From: Kingella sp. (in: b-proteobacteria)
GTDB taxonomy: Bacteria; Pseudomonadota; Gammaproteobacteria; Burkholderiales; Neisseriaceae
Direction: 5' to 3'
DNA: 64,000 bases
Assembly: GCF_030527935.1 (NCBI RefSeq)
Contig: NZ_JAUMZV010000008.1
Location: 1-64,000, forward strand
Below are positions 18,216 to 26,984 of this stretch, piece after piece. Under the pieces are notes generated by a model. It did no database searches and was not told where the DNA came from. It saw nothing but the letters and a program-made list of their open reading frames with translations. Made by a program: the position numbers and the translations under genes. Position 1 is the first letter of the stretch; every line of letters begins with the position of its first letter.

Positions 18216-18930
18216 ATGAACACCCCAAACCAACCAACAACATTGCGCCCCCTATGGAAAACGTGGTTAGTGTTTACCGTCATCGTTGCGATTCCCGCAT
18301 TATTCATAAAAATAACCAACAAAAGCCTATCCACCCCCGTTACCCTGCAAGCCAATTTTCAAACGCAATGGCGCACTTGGCGACCTTTTGATACGCAAAG
18401 AAGCTGGTTTGAAATGGCATACCAGCGCAGTCAAAATGCGGAACGGGAAAAAGAGTTACTAGGCGAATACGCCGTTTCCCAACAAAGCGAAGAACACAAC
18501 GCTATCGTTTTTACCAACACAGGAGAACCCGTGCTCATCCAATTGCAAGTAAACGGCAAAGGCTGCGTTTTTGAGCAACCACCTGTCTCATCGTTCTCCG
18601 AAAAAACGGTCTCGCGCGATTTGATTGCTGATGATGGCAAGCCAAACACAACTTATTGGTTTGAGCTACCACAATGCTATCTTGCCGAGCATGCGGGCTG
18701 GAACGATTGGCAGTTAAAAGTGGTTTCCGTTGGCGACAAGCTAAAAGGCACAGAAACGATGTTATGGATGCACTCGCCGTATGGCAACTTTAAAACCATG
18801 CCCACGGGCATTTATGGCAAGCTAACCATTCTTTTCTTTGCTGCTCTTTCTCGTTGTGTTACCGTTTTGGGTTTTATATACGCTTGTTATGCTGGTTATC
18901 ACACCGATTAAATTAATACGCAAAAAATAG
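18216..18930 (+). pseudogene. Two-helix membrane protein gene of unknown function with a probable 1-base frameshift
   Basis: Not recognised. An N-terminal membrane helix (WKTWLVFTVIVAIPALFIKI) is followed by ~170 residues of predicted periplasmic domain. The original frame ends at 18911 after AALSRCVTV..YHTD, but from 18841 the next frame reads LLFLVVLPFWVLYTLVMLV and then a basic tail IRKK to a stop at 18930, a far better second membrane helix. One extra T in the run at 18837-18839 explains it. The ATG at 18216 is preferred over an upstream one at 18114 that would translate DUS sequence. It lies between gatC and gatA, which are normally adjacent. Confidence 0.55.
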
Positions 18931-18980
18931 TTTTCAGGCTGCCTTAGCCATTTTTTTATTTCAAAACCAGAAAGAAAATC

Positions 18981-20432
18981 ATGCCAACCACCTACACCCT
19001 AACCCAAGCCAGCAACCTGCTGCAAAGCAAAAAAATCTCCGCTGTTGAGCTGGCAACCGAATACCTTAACGCCATCAACGCACGCAACCCATCCATCAAC
19101 GGCTACATCACGCTCAACCCCGATGCCACCCTTGCCGAAGCCAGTGCCGCCGATGCACGCATCGCGCAAGGTAACGCCCACGCGCTTACAGGCGTGCCGA
19201 TTGCCTACAAAGACATCTTCTGCCAAACAGGCTGGCGCACCGCTTGCGCATCCAAAATGCTGGACAACTTTGTTGCGCCCTACACCGCCACCGTGGTGCA
19301 AAATTTGTTGGACGCGGGCATGGTAACGCTGGGGCGCACCAACATGGACGAATTTGCCATGGGTTCAAGCAACGAAACTTCGTTCTACGGCGCGGTTCAC
19401 AATCCTTTTAACACGCAACACGTTGCGGGCGGCTCATCAGGTGGCTCGGCTGCCGTAGTGGCGGCGCGTCTTGCACCCGCCGCGCTGGGCTCGGACACAG
19501 GCGGCTCAATCCGCCAGCCCGCATCACATTGCGGCATCACCGGCTTGAAGCCCACCTACGGCATCGTTTCGCGCTTTGGCATGATTGCCTACGCATCCAG
19601 CTTTGACCAAGCTGGCCCCATGGCGCAAACCGCCGAAGACTGCGCGCTGTTGCTCAACCAAATGGCGAGCTTTGACGAGCGCGACAGCACCAGCCTAGAC
19701 CGCGCCCGTGAAGACTACACCAGCCAATTAAATCAACCGCTTAAAGGCATGAAAATTGGCTTGCCCAAAGAATACTTCACTCAAAACAACAGCGCAGACG
19801 TTCAGGCTGCCTTAGCCAATGCCCAAGCCCTGCTTCAAGCACAAGGCGCGGAATTGATTGAAGTTTCCCTGCCGCAAACCGAATTATCCATCCCCGCCTA
19901 TTATGTGCTCGCTTCCGCCGAAGCCAGCACCAACCTATCGCGCTACGATGGCGTGCGCTACGGACACCGCGCCAAAGCGTTCGCCAACCTAGACGAAATG
20001 TACAGCCACAGCCGCGCCGAAGGCTTTGGCAGCGAAGTCAAACGCCGCATCATGATTGGCACTTATGTGTTAAGCCACGGCTACTACGATGCCTACTATT
20101 TAAAAGCGCAAAAACTGCGCCGCTTGGTTGCCAACGATTTTCAGGCTGCCTTTAAACAATGCGACATAATTTTAGCCCCCGCCGCACCCACCGCCGCGCC
20201 CCAATTAGGCGAACTCAACCAAGACCCCATCCAAGCCTATCTGTCTGATATTTATACCATTGCTGTTAATTTGGCTGGCTTGCCTGCATTGAGCCTGCCT
20301 GCGGGATTGAGCGCAGATGGCTTGCCGATTGGCGTGCAACTGATTGGCAGCTATTTTGCCGAAGCCAAAATTCTAGGCGCGGCGCACCAAATGCAGTTGC
20401 ACAGCGACTGGCATACGAAACAACCTGTGTAG
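18981..20432 (+). CDS. gatA: Glutamyl/aspartyl-tRNA amidotransferase subunit A
   Basis: 483 residues. Amidase-signature glutaminase subunit that releases ammonia for GatB. The Ser-cisSer-Lys triad is visible: Lys77 in AYKDIF, the GGSSGGSAA loop, and the serine in GSDTGGSIRQPA. The 5' spacing of ~65 bases from the preceding gene contains a DUS. An inverted DUS pair directly after the stop may terminate transcription. A DUS read in frame encodes QAAF inside the protein. Confidence 0.97.
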   Translation: MPTTYTLTQASNLLQSKKISAVELATEYLNAINARNPSINGYITLNPDATLAEASAADARIAQGNAHALTGVPIAYKDIFCQTGWRTACASKMLDNFVAPYTATVVQNLLDAGMVTLGRTNMDEFAMGSSNETSFYGAVHNPFNTQHVAGGSSGGSAAVVAARLAPAALGSDTGGSIRQPASHCGITGLKPTYGIVSRFGMIAYASSFDQAGPMAQTAEDCALLLNQMASFDERDSTSLDRAREDYTSQLNQPLKGMKIGLPKEYFTQNNSADVQAALANAQALLQAQGAELIEVSLPQTELSIPAYYVLASAEASTNLSRYDGVRYGHRAKAFANLDEMYSHSRAEGFGSEVKRRIMIGTYVLSHGYYDAYYLKAQKLRRLVANDFQAAFKQCDIILAPAAPTAAPQLGELNQDPIQAYLSDIYTIAVNLAGLPALSLPAGLSADGLPIGVQLIGSYFAEAKILGAAHQMQLHSDWHTKQPV

Positions 20433-20481
20433 TGTTTTTCAAGCTGCCTACTCCCCCTAGGCAGCCTGAAAACCGTTTGCA
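20433..20481 (+). terminator. Inverted uptake-sequence pair after gatA
   Basis: AAGCTGCCTA..TAGGCAGCCTGAAAA forms a hairpin just downstream of the gatA stop. The first arm is an imperfect DUS. The T run is weak. Confidence 0.45.
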
Positions 20482-20558
20482 CCATCCATTCAAGCAAACC
20501 AGTAAACAAACATTGCGCCCCATCCGCCGTTTCAGGCTGCATCAATCCACGCTGATAT

Positions 20559-20587
20559 TTGTAAACAAATTGTAAAGCTGCCATAAT
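20559..20587 (+). promoter_or_regulatory. Probable sigma-70 promoter of tkt
   Basis: TTGTAA (20559-20564), a 17-base spacer, CATAAT (20582-20587); the start codon is 43 bases further on, preceded by an AAAGGA ribosome site. Confidence 0.5.
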
Positions 20588-20629
20588 CCCCATTCATCTT
20601 ATTCACCCCGCAACAAAGGAAAAACAATC

Positions 20630-22615
20630 ATGGCAACACAAACCGCCAACGCGCTGCGTTTTCTTTCTATGGACACTGTGCAAGCTGCCAATTCTGGGCA
20701 CCCCGGTGCGCCGATGGGCATGGCCGACATCGCCGATGTGCTTTGGCGCGAATTTCTGCGCCACAATCCCAAAAACCCGAAATTCGCCAACCGCGACCGC
20801 TTTGTGCTATCCAATGGGCACGCTTCTGCGCTGCTGTATAGCCTGCTGCATTTGAGTGGCTACAATCTTTCTACCGATGATTTAAAAAACTTCCGCCAAC
20901 TGCACAGCAAAACCCCCGGCCATCCCGAATACGGCTACACCGATGGCGTGGAAACCACCACCGGCCCGCTGGGGCAAGGCATCGCCAACGCGGTGGGCAT
21001 GGCGTTGGCGGAAAAACTGCTCGCCGCCGAGTTCAACCGCGATGGCTTGGCGATTGTGAACCACCACACTTATGTGTTCTTGGGCGATGGCTGCTTGATG
21101 GAAGGCATTTCGCACGAAGTCGCTTCGCTGGCGGGCACGCTGGGCTTGGGCAAACTGATTGTTTTATATGACGATAACAATATTTCTATTGACGGCAAAG
21201 TGGACGGCTGGTTCACCGAAAACATCCCCGAACGCTTCGTCAGCTATGGCTGGCACGTTGTGCCCAATGTGGACGGGCATCATCCCGAAGCCATCCGCGC
21301 CGCGATTGCCACCGCGCAAGCTGAAACAGGCAAACCGTCCATTATTTGCTGCAAAACGCTAATCGGCAAAGGCGCGGCAACCAAAGAAGGCAGCCACAAA
21401 ACCCACGGCGCACCGTTGGGCGCGGAAGAAATCGCCGCCACGCGCCAGTATCTCGGCTGGAACTACGCGCCGTTTGAAATCCCCGCCGATGTGTACGCGG
21501 CTTGGAGTGCGGTGGAACAAGGCGAAAAACTGGAAGCCGAGTGGAACGCGCTGTTTGCACAATACCAAGCGCGCTATCCTGAATTGGCGGCAGAATTTAC
21601 GCGCCGCATGGCGGGCGAATTGCCTGCAAACTTTGATGCGCACATTCAGGCTGCCTTAACCGAAGTAGCGCAGAAAGCGGAAAAAATTGCCACGCGCAAA
21701 GCCAGCCAAAACTGCATTGAAGTGCTGGCAAAAGAATTGCCCGAATTGGTGGGCGGCTCGGCGGATTTAACGCCGTCTAATCTCACCGATTGGTCGGGCT
21801 GCGTGTCGGTAACGAAAAACGGCGGCGGCAATTATATTCACTACGGCGTGCGCGAATTTGGCATGGCAGCAATCATGAACGGCATGGCGTTGCACGGCGG
21901 TGTGCGTCCGTTTGGCGCAACGTTTTTGATGTTCAGCGAATACGCCCGCAACGCGCTGCGCATGGCGGCGTTGATGAAAATCAACCCTGTGTTCGTGTTC
22001 ACCCACGACAGCATTGGCTTGGGCGAAGATGGCCCCACGCATCAGCCTGTGGAGCAAATCGCCACGCTGCGCCTGATTCCCAATATGGACGTGTGGCGGC
22101 CTTGCGATACGGTGGAATCGCTGGTGGCGTGGGCAGAAGCGATTAAGGCAAGCGACCGCCCCAGCAGCCTGATTTTCAGCCGTCAAAATCTGCCCTGCAT
22201 CCCGCGCGACACCGACACCACGGATGCCATTGCGCGCGGCGGTTATTGCATCAAAGAAGCCGATGGTAAGGCGCAAGCGGTGTTGATTGCCACGGGCTCG
22301 GAAGTGGAATTGGCGTTGAACGCGCAAAAAGCGTTGGCAGAACAAGGCATTGCGGTGCGTGTGGTTTCTATGCCGTGCACCAATGTGTTTGACCGCCAGC
22401 CTGCGGCGTATCGCGCGGGCATATTGCCTGCAGATTTGCCCAAAGTGGCGGTGGAAGCGGGCGTGTCGGATGGTTGGTATAAATATGTGGGGCTGAACGG
22501 CAAGGTGGTTGGGCTGGATAGATTTGGCGAATCTGCGCCTGCGGATGCGCTGTTTAAGGAGTTTGGCTTTACCGTGGAGCGCGTGGTGGACGCGGTGAAG
22601 TCGGTGTTGTTGTGA
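20630..22615 (+). CDS. tkt: Transketolase
   Basis: 661 residues. Thiamine-diphosphate enzyme that moves two-carbon units between sugar phosphates in the pentose phosphate and related pathways. Typical segments: ANSGHPGAPMGMADI, SNGHASALLYSLLHL, the ThDP/Mg motif GDGCLMEGISHEV..DDNNISIDG, and THDSIGLGEDGPTHQPVEQ. It is a single gene with its own promoter and a DUS-hairpin terminator downstream. Confidence 0.98.
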   Translation: MATQTANALRFLSMDTVQAANSGHPGAPMGMADIADVLWREFLRHNPKNPKFANRDRFVLSNGHASALLYSLLHLSGYNLSTDDLKNFRQLHSKTPGHPEYGYTDGVETTTGPLGQGIANAVGMALAEKLLAAEFNRDGLAIVNHHTYVFLGDGCLMEGISHEVASLAGTLGLGKLIVLYDDNNISIDGKVDGWFTENIPERFVSYGWHVVPNVDGHHPEAIRAAIATAQAETGKPSIICCKTLIGKGAATKEGSHKTHGAPLGAEEIAATRQYLGWNYAPFEIPADVYAAWSAVEQGEKLEAEWNALFAQYQARYPELAAEFTRRMAGELPANFDAHIQAALTEVAQKAEKIATRKASQNCIEVLAKELPELVGGSADLTPSNLTDWSGCVSVTKNGGGNYIHYGVREFGMAAIMNGMALHGGVRPFGATFLMFSEYARNALRMAALMKINPVFVFTHDSIGLGEDGPTHQPVEQIATLRLIPNMDVWRPCDTVESLVAWAEAIKASDRPSSLIFSRQNLPCIPRDTDTTDAIARGGYCIKEADGKAQAVLIATGSEVELALNAQKALAEQGIAVRVVSMPCTNVFDRQPAAYRAGILPADLPKVAVEAGVSDGWYKYVGLNGKVVGLDRFGESAPADALFKEFGFTVERVVDAVKSVLL

Positions 22616-22635
22616 TGCCGTGAACCGTAGTTAAT

Positions 22636-22679
22636 AGGCAGCCTGAAAACGGGGTTTACTGGTTTCAGGCTGCTTTTTT
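22636..22679 (+). terminator. DUS-pair terminator after tkt
   Basis: AGGCAGCCTGAAAAC and GGTTTCAGGCTGC form the stem, followed directly by a run of six T. Confidence 0.75.
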
Positions 22680-22713
22680 GTTAGTGTGGGGATATGGGCA
22701 GCCTGAAAAGTTT

Positions 22714-22797
22714 GTAGGTCGGGCATTTATGCCCGACAAACACGGTATTTATATAGGCCACAAATTTAGAAACGTCGGGCATAAATGCCCGACCTAC
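22714..22797. repeat. Palindromic element GTAGGTCGGGCAT, copy 1
   Basis: 84 bases with inverted ends: GTAGGTCGGGCATTTATGCC at the left and the complementary GTCGGGCATAAATGCCCGAC-CTAC at the right. Each end is itself a small hairpin (TCGGGCA/TGCCCGA). The second copy is at 62675-62766. Confidence 0.8.
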
Positions 22798-22812
22798 TTG
22801 GGGATAGCAAAG

Positions 22813-22943
22813 GTTTCAACCTTGCGCGTTGCGCTTCGGTATACCTCTGAGCTTTGCATAAGTTCGCATAGCTAAATCAAAGATTTAGATGCTCACTTAA
22901 TACCCAAATCAAAGATTTGGACAAAGGGGCAAGGCTGCCTTTT
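22813..22943 (+). repeat. 131-base direct repeat, left copy, flanking the GT52 gene
   Basis: From TTTCAACCTTGCGCG to AAGGGGCAAGGCTG. Nearly identical to 24115-24244. It contains two consecutive small hairpins (TAAATCAAAGATTTA and CCAAATCAAAGATTTGG). Confidence 0.85.
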
Positions 22944-23078
22944 GGGTGGGGAAATGGGACAGCGGATGGTTGGGATACGGTGGGGTGCAGGGGCTTGCCC
23001 CTGCTCGTGGTAGGCGGCTAAACGCCTGCTCTGGCAAAAGATGGACGATGGGCAGCCTGAAAGGGGGTTGCTTTGTTT

Positions 23079-24041
23079 TCAGGCTGCCTTTAAGTCTATG
23101 ACTTCTATGCCAAGTTGGGACATGAGTTGGTAGAGATGGGCGTAGCTGGGGCGGTAGAACAGTTCGTCTTGCGGGCGGATGCTGTGGATGTGGACGTTGG
23201 GAAAGGTGCTGACGTTGAGTGCGGCGGTGCTGATTAGGTGGTATAGGTGGACGGGGGTGTGGGGGTGGCATTGGATGTGTTGCAGTAGCCAGTCTTCAAA
23301 GATTAGGGGGGTGTGGATGTAGTTGAGATGGGGGATGGGGTGGTGTTCGCGGGGGTGGGGGAAGTAGTGGCTGATGGGGAATTGGGCGGCGATGCGTTGC
23401 ATTAGGGCGGCGTTGCGCGGGGCTTCGTGGTAAAGGGGTTGCCCGAGTAGGATGTGGATGGGTGTGGTTGGGTGTGGTTGGGTTGGATTGCGCTGGGTTT
23501 CAGGCTGCCTTTGCCAGAGTTGCAGGGGGGTGGTGGGGTGGACGATGTTGGGGAGATTGGGGTAAAGGGTGTGGTGTTGGTGGCTAAGTTGGCGCAGGCT
23601 TTGGGTGGTGTGGTGGATGCCTTGCAGGGCGTTGAGCAGGCGGCGTTTTAGGCTGGGGGTGGATTGGTATAGGATGCTTTGGGGGTAGAGATTGCCTGTG
23701 CCGTCGTCGAAGGTTTCTAGGCGGTCAAAGGTGAGATGGCTGGCGGGGTATTGGACGTTGGGGTTGTCTATGCTGGCGGCGTAGAGTGTGTGGTAGTGGC
23801 GGTCTAGCCCGTTGAGCAGGCGGGGCAGGCTTAGGGCGCGTTGCCATTTGCCTGCGGGGACGATGTGGTAGTGGCTGCGGCGGCATTGGACGGCGGTTTG
23901 TTGGTAGTAGTGTTGGAATTTGGCGTTGTGGGCTTCGGGGTAGCAGACCATGAGTAGGTCGGCGGGTTGGGCGGTTTGGCGGATTAGGGCTTGGGCGATT
24001 AGGGCTTGCAGGGGGGTGAGACAGATGAATAGGTTGGGCAT
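23079..24041 (-). CDS. GT52-family glycosyltransferase, Lst sialyltransferase-like
   Basis: 320 residues. The diagnostic block FDDGTGNLY (residues 111-119), ILLGQPLY (about 197-204), PHPRE (228-232), IFED (247-250) and the C-terminal STAALNVSTFPNVHIHSIRP match the Neisseria alpha-2,3-sialyltransferase Lst pattern (family GT52), as I remember it. Such enzymes add sialic acid from CMP-Neu5Ac to lipooligosaccharide, but GT52 also contains glucosyl- and galactosyltransferases, so the donor is unproven. There is no N-terminal membrane anchor, unlike meningococcal Lst. The protein is unusually rich in His, Thr and Pro, and the + strand has several G6 runs. It sits between two 130-base direct repeats. 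Confidence 0.8.
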   Translation of the reverse strand: MPNLFICLTPLQALIAQALIRQTAQPADLLMVCYPEAHNAKFQHYYQQTAVQCRRSHYHIVPAGKWQRALSLPRLLNGLDRHYHTLYAASIDNPNVQYPASHLTFDRLETFDDGTGNLYPQSILYQSTPSLKRRLLNALQGIHHTTQSLRQLSHQHHTLYPNLPNIVHPTTPLQLWQRQPETQRNPTQPHPTTPIHILLGQPLYHEAPRNAALMQRIAAQFPISHYFPHPREHHPIPHLNYIHTPLIFEDWLLQHIQCHPHTPVHLYHLISTAALNVSTFPNVHIHSIRPQDELFYRPSYAHLYQLMSQLGIEVIDLKAA

Positions 24042-24114
24042 GGTTGTTTAGGCGTGGGACTTTTGTGGATTGGGTGAAGCAGCCTGAAATGGGGGTTGGG
24101 CGATGTTGAACTGT

Positions 24115-24244
24115 TTTCAACCTTGCGCGTTGCGCTGCGGCATACACTTGAGCTTTGCATAAGTTCGCATAGCTAAATCAAAGATTTAGATGCTCACTTA
24201 ATACCCAAATCAAAGATTTGGACAAAGGGGCATGGCTGTCTTTT
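24115..24244 (+). repeat. 130-base direct repeat, right copy, flanking the GT52 gene
   Basis: Same unit and same orientation as 22813-22943, with only scattered substitutions such as CTTCGGTATACC versus CTGCGGCATACA. Confidence 0.85.
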
Positions 24245-24281
24245 GATGTTAAGCAGCGGTTTGGCTGGGGAGGTGACGCGT

Positions 24282-24334
24282 TGGCATTTGTCGGCGAGCC
24301 GCCGACGCTCCATTTTGGGTTTCAGGCTGCTTTT
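24282..24334 (+). repeat. DUS-bounded palindromic element, right-arm fragment
   Basis: Only TTTGTCGGCGAGCCGCCGACG..CTCCAT followed by an inverted DUS remains of the family described at 11639. Confidence 0.65.
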
Positions 24335-24363
24335 ATGAGTTTCAGGCTGCCTTTTGGCTTGCG

Positions 24364-25056
24364 CTAGGCGTTATTGGGCTGGATAAATCGCCATTCGCCT
24401 GCGGCTAAATCTTGGGTGTCCCAGTCGCCAAATTGTTGGCGGTGGAGCTGGGCAACGCGGTTGCCTGCGGCGGCTATCATGCGTTTGACTTGGTGGTATT
24501 TGCCTTCGCTGATGGTCATCAGCAGGGTGGTGGGGGTTTGCAAGATGGCTTCTTGCGCGGCAACGGTTTCGTTGTCGTCGTGCAGCAATACGCCGTTTTT
24601 CAGGCTGCTGCATAGGGTGTCGCTGGCGGGGTGTTTGAGCGTGATGCGGTAGATTTTGGCGACTTTGTGTTTGGGGCTGGTCATGCGGTGGTTGAATTGC
24701 CCATCGTTGGTGATGAGCAGTACGCCTGTGGTGTCGGCATCCAGCCGCCCGATGGCTTGGATGTCGGCGGCGCGGATTTGGTCGGGCAGCAGGGTGAACA
24801 CGCTGGGGTAGTTGCGCGGTTTGTGGGAGACTTCGTAGTCGGCGGGTTTGTTGAGCAGGATGTAGAAATGCGGCCGCGGGATGATGAGCGCGTCTTCGCC
24901 TTCTATGGTTAGACTGCGGACGTTTTCAGGCTGCACTTCGGCTTTGTCGCTGGCGATGGTGTCGCCGTTGATTTGCACGAGTTGGTGTTTGACAAGCCAT
25001 TGGCAGCCTTTGCGGGTGTCTATGCCTTGGGCTTGTAGGTATTTGATGATGTTCAT
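24364..25056 (-). CDS. rsuA: 16S rRNA pseudouridine(516) synthase
   Basis: 230 residues. N-terminal S4-like RNA-binding domain (LQAQGIDTRKGCQWLVKHQLVQING) and the catalytic core with the conserved GRLDADTTGVLLITNDG containing the active-site aspartate. RsuA converts U516 of 16S rRNA to pseudouridine during 30S assembly. The paralogue RluE/RluF is the main alternative, but the length and DAD motif fit RsuA. It stands alone between DUS pairs. Confidence 0.9.
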   Translation of the reverse strand: MNIIKYLQAQGIDTRKGCQWLVKHQLVQINGDTIASDKAEVQPENVRSLTIEGEDALIIPRPHFYILLNKPADYEVSHKPRNYPSVFTLLPDQIRAADIQAIGRLDADTTGVLLITNDGQFNHRMTSPKHKVAKIYRITLKHPASDTLCSSLKNGVLLHDDNETVAAQEAILQTPTTLLMTISEGKYHQVKRMIAAAGNRVAQLHRQQFGDWDTQDLAAGEWRFIQPNNA

Positions 25057-25190
25057 GGTAGGGCTTTCGGGGGGTTTCAGGCTGCCTTTTTGGGGCGGTT
25101 GGGGCAGCCTGAAAAGGTTGATTGCGGCAGGCTGTTTAAACGTGGGGGCGGATGGTTGGGCAGCCTGAAATTTTTATTCCGCGTTCCCAA

Positions 25191-25350
25191 GGGTCTGTTG
25201 GCATTCAACTTTTGAGCGGATTTTGCGTCAGAAAATGGCAGATGCAAGGCGAAAATGCGAGCCTATGCCATCCATAGGCGAGTATTTTCAACGCGGCAGA
25301 TGCCGTTTTAGGGCGGAAAATCCGCCAAAATGTTGATTGTCAACAGACCC
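25191..25350. mobile_element. 160-bp MITE-like element with ~38-bp imperfect terminal inverted repeats
   Basis: Left end GGGTCTGTTGGCATTCAAC..GAGCGGATTTT and right end AAAATCCGCC..GTTGATTGTCAACAGACCC pair over about 38 bases with few mismatches. There is no ORF inside. No obvious target duplication is seen. The interior (GCAAGGCGAAAATGCG..TATTTTCAACGCGG) contains further inverted symmetry. Confidence 0.7.
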
Positions 25351-25380
25351 TGTGGCTTGCTTGCAAGCCGTGCGCTGGCA
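25351..25380 (-). repeat. Dispersed palindrome GCCAGCGCACGGCTTGC, copy 2
   Basis: GGCTTGCTTGCAAGCCGTGCGCTGGC, the complement of the unit at 149-181, directly next to the MITE-like element's right end. Confidence 0.7.
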
Positions 25381-25382
25381 AA

Positions 25383-25413
25383 AGGCAGCCTGAAAACCAC
25401 TTTCAGGCTGCCT
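25383..25413 (-). terminator. Inverted DUS pair after the NhaD-type gene
   Basis: AGGCAGCCTGAAAACC-ACTTTCAGGCTGCCT: two DUS separated by a few bases, just downstream of the leftward antiporter stop at 25423. Confidence 0.6.
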
Positions 25414-25422
25414 ATACCGTTA

Positions 25423-26877
25423 TCAGAAAATCTGAAATACAAAGAAAAGCAACGTATGCAAGATAAACAGCGGAATCAAAATGCCAAACGACCACACCAT
25501 GTAGCCAAAGAAGCTGGGCATTTTTACTTTGCGCTGCTCGGCGATGGCTTTAACCATAAAGTTCGGCGCGTTGCCGATGTAGCTGAGTGCGCCCATAAAC
25601 ACCGAGCCCATAGACACCGCCAGCAGGGTGTGAAACAGCTCGCCGCGCATCAGCTCGTGCGGGTTGCCGCCTGCCATGTTGAAAAACACGAGATAGGTTG
25701 GGGCGTTGTCCAAGAAGCCCGATAGCATGCCGCTCATCCAAAAATACATGGCGTTGATGGGCTTGCCTGCAGCATCGTGCACCAGCGAAATCACGCCTGA
25801 AAATGCGCCTTTTTCGCCTGTTTGCAACATGGCGAGCACAGGGGCGATGGTGATGAAGATGCCTGCGAACAGCTTGGCAACTTCGGCGATGGGGTCAAAG
25901 TTGAACTCGTTGCCCGCGCGCACTTGCTTGGGCGTTACCCACAGCGAAATCAGGGCAAGCGCAATCAGGATGGCATCGCGCACCATATTTTGCGGTTCAA
26001 GGTGTGCGCCAAGGATTTCAAAGCCGTGCGATTCGGGCTTCCATAGCCCTGATAACAGCACCGCGCCAATCACGCCCGCCAGCAGCAAGAAGTTGATTTT
26101 GCCGTAGATTTTGATGCCATCTATAGCGGGAAAGGCAGCTTGAAAATGGGTGTCGGGCGTGGGGTCTTTGGGCAGGATTTCATCGGGCTGGGCGAAATAG
26201 CGGCTGTCTAAAATATAGAACACGGTGAGCAGCACGATGGCACTAATCAGCACGGGCGGGAACATATGCACCACCGTCCAGCCAAAATCTACGCCTTTTA
26301 AAAAGCCCAAAAAGAGCGGTGGGTCGCCCAGCGGGGTTAAGCCGCCGCCGATGTTGGCAACGAGAAAAATAAAGAAGATGACCACATGAACATTATGCTT
26401 GCGGTTGTCGTTGGCTTTGAGCAGCGGACGTATCATCAGCATCGCCGCGCCTGTTGTGCCCATGATGGAAGCCAACGCCGTGCCGATGGCGAGCAGCGCG
26501 GTGTTGAGCTTTGCCGAGCCGTGCAAATTGCCCCACACAAGGATGCCGCCCGAAATGGTATATAAGGCGAGCAGCAGCAGGATAAAGGGGATGTATTCGC
26601 CAATGAGCGCGTGGGCGATAACGTGCAGGCTTTGGTGTGCGCCAAATGTGAGCGTGAACGGAATCAGAAACAGCAGCGTCCAGCCAAGGGTGATTTTGCC
26701 AAAATGATGATGCCAGATGTGGGCGAAAAACAAGGGCCCCAGCGCAATGGAAAGCAGAATCAGGGCAAAGGGAATGCCCCATGCAAGGCTTAATTCGGCG
26801 GCGTTAAATTCGGCGGCTTGGGCAAGCGCGGGCGCAAAGAGCGCAAGTAGGGGCGAGATGATTTGGATGGGTTTCAT
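25423..26877 (-). CDS. nhaD: Sodium:proton antiporter, NhaD type
   Basis: 484 residues, about 12-13 membrane helices after a signal-like N-terminus (MKPIQIISPLLALFAPALAQA). It belongs to the ion-transporter superfamily that includes NhaD and ArsB/CitM-type permeases; the segments NIGGGLTPLGDPPLFLGFL and SGMLSGFLDNAPTYLVFFNMAGG fit NhaD as known from chlamydiae and other bacteria. It would expel Na+ (or Li+) in exchange for H+. The long region upstream of its start contains a structured-RNA candidate. Confidence 0.85.
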   Translation of the reverse strand: MKPIQIISPLLALFAPALAQAAEFNAAELSLAWGIPFALILLSIALGPLFFAHIWHHHFGKITLGWTLLFLIPFTLTFGAHQSLHVIAHALIGEYIPFILLLLALYTISGGILVWGNLHGSAKLNTALLAIGTALASIMGTTGAAMLMIRPLLKANDNRKHNVHVVIFFIFLVANIGGGLTPLGDPPLFLGFLKGVDFGWTVVHMFPPVLISAIVLLTVFYILDSRYFAQPDEILPKDPTPDTHFQAAFPAIDGIKIYGKINFLLLAGVIGAVLLSGLWKPESHGFEILGAHLEPQNMVRDAILIALALISLWVTPKQVRAGNEFNFDPIAEVAKLFAGIFITIAPVLAMLQTGEKGAFSGVISLVHDAAGKPINAMYFWMSGMLSGFLDNAPTYLVFFNMAGGNPHELMRGELFHTLLAVSMGSVFMGALSYIGNAPNFMVKAIAEQRKVKMPSFFGYMVWSFGILIPLFILHTLLFFVFQIF

Positions 26878-26984
26878 GGTTTTCCTGTATTGGGGTGCTG
26901 CGATACGCTTGGCTTGGTTGCTCGTGAAGCGGGGCGTGGAGTGGATGGTTGCGCGAATGGGTTGTGCCGATTGGCGTAAACATC

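Larger units (their letters stand above)
22680..23078. other. Repeat-filled intergenic region
   Basis: Holds the 84-base GTCGGGCAT palindromic element (22714-22797), one copy of a 130-base repeat that also lies on the far side of the next gene (22813-22943), and an inverted DUS pair at about 23050-23090. No gene is credible. Confidence 0.7.

Noticed and set aside
23079..24041. Phase variation of the GT52 gene by poly-C/G slippage
   Set aside because: The longest runs are about six bases, shorter than typical switching tracts, and the ORF is intact.
22813..24244. CRISPR array, because of repeated short units
   Set aside because: Only two long copies separated by a gene; there is no regular repeat-spacer pattern here or elsewhere in the window.
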